DNA from: Monocercomonoides exilis
Taxonomy: Eukaryota > Preaxostyla > Oxymonadida > Polymastigidae
Length of the DNA: 64,000 nucleotides
Assembly (NCBI GenBank): GCA_001643675.2
Contig: LSRY02000050.1
Coordinates: forward strand, 124,001-188,000
Direction of reading: 5' to 3'
In this document: positions 12,575 through 21,722 of the stretch, piece after piece
Layout of the letters: every line of letters starts with the position of its first letter
Position numbering within the stretch: position 1 is the first letter of the stretch
Program-made: the position numbers and the translations under genes
Notes under the pieces: generated by a model
The model's input: only the letters and a program-made list of their open reading frames with translations
What the model was told of the DNA's origin: nothing
Database searches by the model: none

Positions 12575-13104
12575 CTATAAAAGTTGAGTACAATCTCCTC
12601 CTCCGAAGATTCTCAATCCGAAAAATAAAAGTTTGAATATTTCTGCTTCTTCTTCCACAAAGTTGCTTTTTGTCAGTGAATTCATTCCATAACTGTCGCT
12701 CAAAGAATATGAACCAAACGCAAAGAAAATAACAAGTTTTTCAAATTCTGTTTGTCGGTTTCCATCCCGTTTACACAATATAAATCGAATTTCTCATTTT
12801 CAGTTCTAATTCCATCCACTACACTCTTCATCAAGAAAGACAAACCACCTCCTCCTGATCCTCTACCATTAGAAAAACACTTCTCCATTCCCATGTTATT
12901 ACATGATCCACAATATTCATCACACCTCTTCATAAAGTTCAATGCGGAAGCACTCGTATCAACGAGCCAAAAGACGGACTTTGCAACGAGTTCACATTCA
13001 CTTTTATATCTTTCTCTAGGAAATTTTCGAGCGTTCTGACATTGAGAATCATTCAGGAAGTAAAGAGCAGACTCAACAGCCTGTTCAGCCATCCCAAGCA
13101 ACAA
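12575..13104 (-). pseudogene. Passenger coding fragment in element A
   Basis: One frame (13104-12700) holds a Cys-rich region, RCDEYCGSCNNMGMEKC, then a Gly-rich loop and SFLMKSVVDGIRTENEKFD, and ends in TGA. An overlapping frame (12778-12575) continues sensibly with SYSLSDSYGMNSLTKSN and LRIFGGGDCTQLL before a TAG. The two frames look like one gene with a frameshift near 12740. It is closer to host coding composition than the flanking DNA. No family recognised. Confidence 0.4.
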
Positions 13105-13128
13105 AAATGATACAGTCGTTGAATGAAA

Positions 13129-13821
13129 TCAGTTATTCTCCATTGGTATAAGATGAATTGCTGTCTTTTCATCCGGCTGAGAGGCGAAGAAGGGTTTTCT
13201 TCTCCTTAAAAATGTTATCACTGCATCTCTGTTATTCACCGCCTGGCTATGTGGATTCAGAAGTGGAGGGGAAGAAGAGGAAGAAGAGGGAGATCCAGAG
13301 AGAGAAGAGAGAGAGAGATACAGAGAGGAAAAAAAGGAAGGAGATGGGGATTGCTGGGTGAGTACAGAATGAAGAGGGATAAGAAAAGGAAATGGAGGAT
13401 AAATTATTTTTGTTTGAGAAAGCTTTCCTGCTGACTTTTCGCATGAGAATGCATTAGAGCAATCCGTTTTCTATCTCTGTTTCTATGTCGCTTCCGTTCC
13501 TGTTTTCGTTTCATTAACTGGTTTTATTCTTTTACGAATCTTCATCAACATCACAATCACTGTAATTTTATCATTCGAGTATTCATCTGTATTCTTCGCG
13601 ATCAACAAATTATCCATCGTCCAAAGGTTCCCTTTAGCTGACGCAGAGTTTAATGCAACACGGCCAAGAAGCAGCAGCTTGAAATTTACATGAGATGGCA
13701 TAGGGAACGAATGATATTGTTTGTGAGATATTTATTCAATCTGCTATTTCTTTATGTTTCTCCACTCGAATAAAAGGAGGATATAATCAGCCCAGCACTT
13801 TTAAAAATTTTCTTGAATGTT
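13129..13821 (-). CDS. Passenger ORF in element A
   Basis: The frame opens after TGA 13822-13824 and ends at TGA 13129-13131. The first strong ATG is at 13701. It crosses two TAGs read as Gln in EATQKQRQKTDC, plus TARs upstream of 13701. The middle segment, LNSASAKGNLWTMDNLLIAK, looks like a folded domain. A Ser/Pro-rich linker then coincides with a pyrimidine tract near 13260-13340. It lies in line with the other minus-strand fragments of element A and may be an exon of the same passenger gene. Confidence 0.35.
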
Positions 13822-14229
13822 TCATATTGATGACCTTTCAAACTAACAAATGAAGGAGATAAATTAATGGAATTGGGCTGACTTTGCAGAAATGAGAAAC
13901 ACAAATAATGAAATAACCTGCATTGCTTTGTAACTTGCATTCGTTTCTTTAATAAACACTTCATTTATTATCATTCAACATTTTTTCATCAAACTTACTC
14001 TGAATATCTTTCACCGAAAAATACGAGGTCTGACCATCTCGTAAAACTGAAAATTGTGACAATCCCACTTCACGACACATCTCATCATCAAACTTTGGTG
14101 ATGTTCGATCTGCTCTTCATTGAATAAAACATATGAAACGCCTTATCATCCAAAACATGCACATTTGTCAGCTGCTTCTTCTCCTTCTTCTTCATCGGTA
14201 TCTGCTCCTCCTGTGTTAATACGAGAGCT

Positions 14230-15111
14230 TCAACCAGAATTAAAAACACTTGCCATTCCTAATGATGTGTATTCTTTCAACATCACAGACGCTATCTTCT
14301 GAGAAGCAAGTCTATTTTGGCACCCATAATCAGACGAGGAGAATGAAACAAATGATTTCGCACCTTCAGGCATGAAGTTAATCTTTTCCGTTGGTGTGAA
14401 GGGCAAATCACGCTGATATGAAGATTTCAAGCATTTACTCGAATCAGGCATTGAGTTGACCATCGGCGCTTTAATCTTTTCAACGATTGAGTTTGTGTGA
14501 TACACCTGTATCATTTTGGATTCGGTATTTGCATAGAAGAGCTCGAACAATGAAGCGGAGAAGGATAAAAGGTGATTGACAAAGTTTCTGATAGAAAATA
14601 AAAATCAAAACCAAAAGAGCTCCCTCACCTATTAAGGAGAGCAGGACTCAACAGCGCATTTATCGCTGACAACTCCTTCTGCAAAGCTGTTTGATGAATC
14701 GTGAAATATTCACTTTTGAATAAAGAGTCAGAAGGCATTCTTTACTGACACAATAATTATTGATAGCCAAAAAGGAATGTGGCAAATATCTCATTAATTG
14801 CTCCATTACTACTGACAACTTTTTGGACAGCTTGCTGAAGTGAGGCAGGATCATCGCTGTGCTCAATATGTTTGTTTTTGAATAAGATAGAGAAAGGTTC
14901 TTGTCCGAACGAAGGAATTTTTTCTGGATGCCCTCACATGAAGCTTCATTGGTGAATCTGCTGCCACTCGAAAGATCACTCAGCGAAGAACTGCTTTTTG
15001 AATTCTGAAGAAAGTTCACCTTCTTCTCGTTAGAGTGTTCGTTCGTCGTTTTCGTCTGCCGCTGTCTTGTTGAATCAGACTCTCCTTTTTGTGTTTAATT
15101 TGTTCAATCAT
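14230..15111 (-). pseudogene. Passenger gene in element A, with short intron
   Basis: From the right: a Ser-rich start (KSSSSLSDLSSGSRFTNEAS), then, in the neighbouring frame with TARs as Gln, helical sequence including QQAVQKVVSSNGAINEIF and ELSAINALLSPALLN. This resembles ARM/HEAT-type packing. A candidate intron (GTGAGG ... CTATCAG, 14628-14588, 41 nt) joins it to FVNHLLSFSASLFELFYAN and a final exon ending at TGA 14230-14232. The phase-2 junction gives an Arg codon and keeps the frame. The early frame change near 14930 could be a mutation or a 14-nt GTGAGG...CAG segment. Function unknown. Confidence 0.45.
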
Positions 15112-15560
15112 CCTCTATCTCTCCTGACTGTCTGTGCGGCAAATTATAACTTGATGCTGCTTGAAGCAGATGAGCTACTATGCAACAAAACTTTTTTGCA
15201 CTATTCGCTTTTGCAGTTCAGTGCTATCTTTATTTTAACTTTTTAAATTCATTTCGGACGTTCTCTTTTATCCACATCTTTTGTTGATGGCTTGTGTGAA
15301 TTATTGAATCAATCTCTTCAATATATCACTTTCACATCCTCTCGTACCGCAAATGTCAATCCAGTTGTTTTTATTATGATATTTCCTTTTTGTTGATGTT
15401 TCAGAAATAATTAATTCTTGAAAGATAAAAACTTAATTTCTCATTTTCACAAGGATGTATTTTTCAAAATTGCAAAAAATCAGAATGAAGCTCAGATGCA
15501 ATTGAAAAGTTAAAGTTGAATGAAAGGTCACTGCGTATCGCCATATTTTTTAATTTACCA

Positions 15561-15682
15561 AAAATAAAAAAATAAAAATAAAAATAAAAATAAAAATAAA
15601 AATAAAAATAAAAATAAAAATAAAAATAAAAATAAAAATAAAAATAAAAATAAAAATAAAAATAAATAAATTAATAAATTAA

Positions 15683-15781
<99 letters not shown>
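15561..15781. repeat. (AAAAAT)n then (AAAT)n microsatellite
   Basis: Hexamer repeats to about 15664, then tetramer repeats to about 15781, ending about 72 bp before the right terminus of element A. Frames over it encode only Tyr/Leu/Phe/Ile repeats. Confidence 0.95.
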
Positions 15782-15861
15782 AAAACTCCTCGACATTGAC
15801 CTTGTTTTTCGACCGACATGCACCGCTTTATTTTTCCTTGTCGCAAAAGCCTAAAAACAAA

Positions 15862-16137
15862 TATATATTGCAGAAATAAAAGCCAAACACTAATGAATAA
15901 CCAATTTAATTCTTTGATCAATAAATACCACAATAGATATTGTTGTTTGATTTTTGATCTTTTTAATGATTTCAAAAAAAAAACCACCCATCTGCTGTTG
16001 TATTTCACGATTAATAATGCAACATGCCATGTTAAAAAGATTAAAATACATTGCATATTTCATTTGTTAGATATATTAAATTGAAACAAAAATGAAATGA
16101 ACTAATAAGTAATAATAAAAAATTGATTGATACAACT
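15862..16137. other. AT-rich spacer between elements A and B
   Basis: About 276 bp of AT-rich DNA between the target duplications of the two elements. No gene seen. Confidence 0.5.
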
Positions 16138-16935
16138 ATTGCAACTAGGCCTCTGCGACAGACCGACATTTTTTCATCAGCTCGACAAGTCGACCGGCAA
16201 GACATGAATCATAATTTTTCTTTTTTGATTAACGAAAAAACATTCAAATTAAAAAATGCACTTTTGTTTCCATTGAATTATTTTTTTTATAAATTATAAA
16301 ATATAATTTCACTGGATTCTAACAAATAAATATTTTATTTATTGATTTTTTAGAAATTTCAATGTGTTATCGACAGATTTTTGTCGAGATCAGTCGAACG
16401 ACAAAGATCAGTCGGTCGAAAGATCAGTCTGTTGAAAAGATCAATCTGTCGAACAGATTCACTTTTTTGAAAACATTTCTTCATTTCAGTGAATGGACAT
16501 TTATAACTTTTTTCATCAAAAATATCATATTTAATTTTGATAATTTTGAGAATAAAAAGAAATTGAGTCCTTGTCTGTTTGATTAATTTATTATTTGTCC
16601 AAAACCACATTTTGAAAACACTTCATCTTCTTGCAGATAATCACGTTATTCACGTTATTATTTGAAAATAGTTTTTTATTAAATTCCTTAATAATTACTC
16701 ATTTGAAGTTTTTTTAAAAAAACTCAGATTTGTGGAAATGTCAGGTCAACACACACGAAAAAGATTTGCAAAAGCCATTGCTTTGAATAATAAATACGAT
16801 GAATAAAGATTGAAGTTTGATAGAATTGTTTGCGGCTTATATTATTAGTAAATAAAAAGTGATAATTTGCACAAAATCATTGAACCTTCGTGCGTTAAAT
16901 TTATTCATTCATCCAGAAAAAAAATGATGAAATGA

Positions 16936-19568
16936 AAAAGGAAGAAGAAGAAAAAGAGGGAGAGGAGGAGGAGAAAGATTAAAAGGAAGAATAAAATAAA
17001 AGGAAAAAGGAAAAGAGATAAGGATGATGAAGAACAGAAAGAAACAATCAAAAAACAACAAAAAGAGAAAGGATTTGAAACTTCTCCTCCTCCTCCTTCT
17101 CATTCTCCTCTTTCCTCCATCACATCCATCTCATTTCAGAACATCTCCTTGTTCTGCCCCAATTTATGGTCTTTATCGCAGGCACAGCAACAAATTGTGC
17201 TCCTTCTGATTAAGAACTTCCTCCAAAACGTGCATTTGCTTAATCATCATCAACAATTCCATCAACAATTCCAGCAGCAATCCCAACCTTGTCATGAAGT
17301 TTCCTCTTCAAACAATACTTCTCCTATAATAAACCTTCCATCACATCCTTCTGCAATTTCTTCCATGCAAACGCTTTCTCTATCAATGTCATCAATGTCG
17401 CATTCGCAATATGCACAACAAATTGTGAACCAACCTATTTTCATTCCATTAACGGCTCATTGAAAGACTTTTCCATAAGACAAAGCAAACACACAAATGA
17501 CAGAATTAAATTCTTTTATTTCTGATTCTCAGCTGCATCCACAGTAAAATAACAGACAGCAGCAACAACAACTAATTGCAAATACTTACGCAACACTTCA
17601 AAATAATCAAACTCCTCCTAAGATGACTTCACCTCAAAACAACAGTGTATCTCCATCACCTGATTCATCTGCTTCTTCCTTTTCGCCTTTTCCTTCTTCA
17701 TCTTCCGACACAACTTTTTCAAATGTTGCTGCATCTTTTTCATCACACGGCAAACCCATCTCTTTGCAATCACCTTCAATTTCACCTTCAGCTGAGTCAG
17801 TTAACGTCGATTCGACGCATCTTTGGATGCTGGACACGATTGCCATAGGGCAGAAAGTTGTGCGGAAGCGGCTGTGGGACCTGTGGAAGTGGGCAATCCA
17901 GAATGTGCTGAAAGGCGAGAGGAGGAAGCGAGAGAGCTGGAACTGGCAGCACATCAACCAAAAGCAGAGGTGCGACGGGTTGCAATAGATGATGGAGAGG
18001 GTGCGGTATCCGCGAGCGATGGATTAAGAGACGCTGGGCGAGGACATGAGAGACAGAGTGAAGGAGTCTTTTGCGGAGGTCTGGGGAATCATGATGAACT
18101 AGCACTTTTGAAGGAACAAGAGGAATTTGGAGAGAATGAGGAATAATTTTCCGGAGGGAAATGCAAGAGATGACACGTTGTTTACAAGATTGATTGAAGA
18201 ATACGAAACAAAGAAGAAAAAAAGGCAAAACAGAAGTGAAAGAAGAAGGAGCAGATGACTCGAAAGACGAATAAGATACAAAAAACGACAGACCGTGGAA
18301 GAGTGCAGCAGGGGGAGCGAACGAAGGAGTTCGGATGGGAGAGGAAGGAAGGGAGATCCAGATGCGACAAGAGAAACAGAAGAAAAAGCAGAGGGAAGCA
18401 ACAATTGCAGCAAATCAGAAGCATCAGGAGATTGAAGAGCGATATGTGCAAAGAAGATTGGACCTGAAATGAGAAGAGAAAGAAAAAAATGTTTGAAAAA
18501 ATTTTGAAAGGTGAGCGAAAGAAAATGGCAGATCAAGAAAAGCAGCTGCGGAAGGAGGAGGAGGCTGAACAGAGCCGAATCCAATCGGAACTGAAAGAAT
18601 AAGAAGCGTAAAGGTTTCAAGATGAGAAGAAGTTTGCAGAGATTCGCAAAAATTTTAAGAAAGAGGAAGCAAAAGAGAAGATGAGGTGGCTGTGCATGCT
18701 GAATGAAAAGAAAATAGGGTGTTGTGGATTAAAGCTGCGTTGATGACGACGATAGCAAAGATAGATGTGGGATACAAGTTTGTGTGCATGCAGAACTTTC
18801 ATGTGTTGGGAGATGTGCAGTAGAGAACAGAGGACGATATGCAAAAGGAGAAGAAGCGAGAAGGAAGAAAAAGAGAGAAAGTGGGAGAGAAAGAGAAAAA
18901 GAACTGGTATGAAATGAGGAGAAAAATTAAGAAAGCTCAGAAAGTTCGAAAAGGCTTCTTCAAATAGCGAATTTTCTGAAACTCCAGCTTTGCTTCAGTC
19001 TCTTTTTGATTTTCAGTCAACTCTTCATCAGCTAACAGCTCCTTCCACAACACACGATGTTCCAATTCAAGATTCCATTACTGACTGCACACGACAAACA
19101 GTAAAATCACAAAATAACCAGCCAATGAGATCAATTTCCACATATCCAGCATCTGCACCTCATTTCTCAACATCAAATACAACTTCGTATCCTTCTCCTC
19201 AATGTCCTGTGTTCATATTACCATCTTCTCAGGCTTCGCTTTTATCAAATTCTGCTATTTCAACACAAAACAAGAGCCTTTCTCACTCACTCCATCTTCT
19301 TCTTGTTCCTTATGTTAAAGAAATGCTTTTTTAATCAATTTTTGCTTTTGCTCATCAACTTTCATTTGTATTTGTAATGAGCTTTTTCAATTATATGAAA
19401 AGAAACTGGATGCAGTCCATTGACAGTGATATATTAAGATCACGAAAATATTAACAAATAATGGAACAGGCATATGAAAACAAATTCAAACAGAATAGCT
19501 TCAAAATTTGCAATTTCATATTATTTCGATTGTCTGAACTTGAACTGAATATTTTCTTGGATTTATGA
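16936..19568 (+). pseudogene. Passenger gene of element B, Gln/Ser-rich and coiled coil
   Basis: Basic, charged start, then a His/Gln/Ser-rich disordered region (LLNHHQQFHQQFQQQSQ). Near 17545 a TAA sits inside HPQQNNRQQQQQL, exactly where Gln fits. A central part, DTIAIGQKVVRKRLWDLWKW, leads through three more TAR-Gln codons to TGA 18108-18110. Long heptad-like segments follow (ADQEKQLRKEEEAEQSRIQ), again with TAA as Gln. A final Ser/Thr/Gln-rich frame (about 18978-19568) ends at TGA 19566-19568. The segments lie in different frames, with in-frame TGAs between them. This means introns not resolved here or decay. No catalytic domain and no transposase motif seen. Confidence 0.5.
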
Positions 19569-19863
19569 AATAAATTTATGTTTCAATTTTTTTGTTTGTT
19601 TTAAGTTTGATTGAAACATTTTCGTGTTTTCATTTCATCTTCTGAAGTTAAAAAAATTAGTTTTGTTTTCAATAATTCTTGTTTTGGCTTTCTTCTTTCA
19701 TAATTGAAGTTAAAAAAAAAGAATTTTCTAAACTAGTTAAATACAATTATTCCTTCATGTGAAAATAAATTTTTATCTAATTTTCAGTTTAGAAAAAATT
19801 CAGAAACAAGCAGAAAATATCAGAAATTATAAATTCTTTATGAATTATATTTATTTTTTTTCG

Positions 19864-19865
<2 letters not shown>

Positions 19866-19921
<56 letters not shown>
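19866..19921. repeat. Poly-A tract near right end of element B
   Basis: Uninterrupted A run of about 56 bp. Confidence 0.95.
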
Positions 19922-19923
<2 letters not shown>

Positions 19924-20000
19924 ACTTCTCGATATTGATTTTGTCTTTCGACCGACATGCCTCGCTTTATTTTTCCTTGTCGCAAAGGCCTAATTGCAAC

Positions 20001-20539
20001 AATACTTCACAATGTTATAACCAAATAAAGACTTCCTTAAAGTATTTTCCTTTTCATGCACATCAAAAAAATCATCATATAAATGTCGTATCATTCAAAA
20101 TTTTCAGTTTTTCATGATTTTTGTCAAAAACGATGAAATGCGAAACACTCATGAAAAAATAGGATAAAACATAAAACAATCGGAATAATAAAACTTCATT
20201 GTGTGTGTTTTATGGCCTTGTGTTTAAAAATAAACAAAAAAAGAAAGATAGTCCAAAATGGACAAAACAAATGCTCAAAAATTAATTAAAAAATCCCAAG
20301 ATCTTCATCAAAAATAAAAATTGACAAAAAATTTTTTTTGGATGAACGTTAAATACATATTCAAACATGGTTCAATATGCTTTTTCAATTTTCAGTTTTT
20401 ATTTATTGAGAAACGCCAATTAAAAAAAATGTCCGGATAAAAAATCACCCAATCTCATTCAGGTTCAATGCCGGATCGATGAACGATGATGAAACAAATG
20501 CAAATATAAACATATTTATATGCCACGTTATTAAAATGC
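20001..20539. other. AT-rich, no gene seen
   Basis: Searched in the minus orientation for the third exon of the neighbouring helical-family gene; nothing resembling it was found. Confidence 0.5.
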
Positions 20540-21165
20540 TCATTCTACAAATTCAGGAATGCAACTCAAAGCCAAAAAGATAATTTCAACTTCTTTTTGT
20601 GTTTCTTCACTTTCCTCTTTTTGTAATGAAACTTTCTGCAAACAAGGAACAATAAAAAGCATCAGTTCCTTCGAAACATCGAAATTAAAATCACTTAATT
20701 ATAGATAGCATTTGCAAAGATCAGTAAGCTGCTTTTCATTGTTCACTTCCTTTTTTTGTGCTTCATCAGTTAGCAGATATTCAATTTTTCCACATAATGA
20801 ACAATCATCAAAGTTGTTATTCCATATTCCTTTCAATACTTTGCAACGTCCCATACATATCAATAGCAATGAAACATTTTTCAAAGAAATTTCATCTTTT
20901 TCAAACATATTTCCAATCTTTTCGTAAACAGTTTTCGCAAAGAAAGAATATAATTCTTCCTCATTCATTTTGTCAATCAAACAACAAATTTTATCGCTAA
21001 TCTGGCTCGGCTCTCCAAAAGAAAATTTATCAAACAGGTGGATTAATTCTTTTTGAAACAATAAAGAACGCAAAATATCAAGAAAAAATCAGATAAACTC
21101 GAAAATTTCTCTGAAAGAGGAATCTCTCGCAATTCAGCTGTTGATTTTCCCTTTACAGCTTTCAT
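20540..21165 (-). CDS. Helical-family protein, short form lacking last exon
   Basis: Exon 1 (21165-21099) starts MKAVKGKSTAELREIPLSEK. A 50-nt intron (GTTTAT ... AAAAAG, 21098-21049) joins in phase 1 to exon 2, which starts LIHLFDKFSFGEPSQI. Exon 2 aligns by eye with the other family copies (KMNEEELYSF ... LLLICMGRCKVLK ... TDLCKCYL). The TAA at 20699-20701 sits where the paralogues continue; read as Gln it leads into SDFNFDVSKELMLF and KEESEETQKEVEI. The copy then meets TGA 20540-20542 at the position of the conserved second intron, and no third exon follows. It is either a 191-aa truncated paralogue or a decayed gene. The helical assignment comes from composition and heptad-like patterning. 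Confidence 0.5.
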
Positions 21166-21722
21166 ATTATCTATTTTTTGTGTTTAAATAACAATAATTG
21201 TGCTTTAAACATATGAATATACATAATAATCAACCAAAACAAACATCTCTCTCCATCTATGAAAGTTAAAATGGAAAAAATTCATAATCCAATTTATATT
21301 TTTCCAATAAATAAAACATTAAATTAATTCCCTTTCATTCATTCAATATCCCTTTCAAACTTCAGATTCAAATATCTTTTCTTTTGATCATCTAACCATA
21401 TAATTTTTAAAAAATTGTAGTATTTTAATTTTATCATTGAGATATTTCAAGTTCAAATTGATGAAATATTGTTTTTCTTCAATTATGATTTGAAATAAAA
21501 AAAACAAGAAAATTTGTTTATGTCGAGTATTTTGGAAATTCAATTCAAAGTGTTTTCAGAATGAGATATTTTCAAATCACAAAGTTCTATAAACAGCAAA
21601 TAATTTAAATTTCTTAAATTTTTAATTTAAATTTTCATTTTCGAAAAAATTATATTTCAAAAATTGAAATAAATATATGGTTATGATCATAAAGGATAAT
21701 TTTAATTTCGGAATATTGCGAT
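21166..21722. other. AT-rich upstream region
   Basis: No gene seen. It precedes the surface-protein gene and presumably holds divergent promoters, but no defined motif was recognised. Confidence 0.4.

Larger units (their letters stand above)
11125..15853. mobile_element. Element A: TAGGCC transposon with passenger sequence
   Basis: The left end TAGGCCTTTGCGACAG and the right end TTGTCGCAAAAGCCTA form imperfect inverted termini of about 15 bp. The flanks AAAACAAA (11117-11124 and 15854-15861) are a perfect 8-bp direct duplication. Inside the left end lie motifs around TCGACCGACAAG, and at 11365-11440 tandem GATCAGTCGGTCGA-like copies, likely protein-binding sites. An (AAAAAT)/(AAAT) tract stops about 72 bp before the right end. 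Length is 4,729 bp. The interior carries minus-strand coding fragments but no recognisable transposase, so it looks non-autonomous. An 8-bp duplication fits hAT or related superfamilies. Confidence 0.85.
16146..19992. mobile_element. Element B: TAGGCC transposon with passenger gene
   Basis: Left end TAGGCCTCTGCGACAG and right end TTGTCGCAAAGGCCTA. The flanks ATTGCAAC (16138-16145 and 19993-20000) are a perfect 8-bp duplication. It shares with element A the TCGACCGACAAG-type motif just inside the left end, repeated GATCAGTCGGTCGAAAGATC motifs at 16368-16460, and a homopolymer tract (poly-A, 19866-19921) ending about 71 bp from the right end. The interior is a different passenger sequence, on the plus strand. 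Length is 3,847 bp. No transposase is recognised, so mobilisation in trans is inferred. Confidence 0.87.

Noticed and set aside
15679-16056. ORF with repeating Phe-Ile-Tyr-Leu units
   Set aside because: It translates the (AAAT)n microsatellite of element A; no independent coding evidence.
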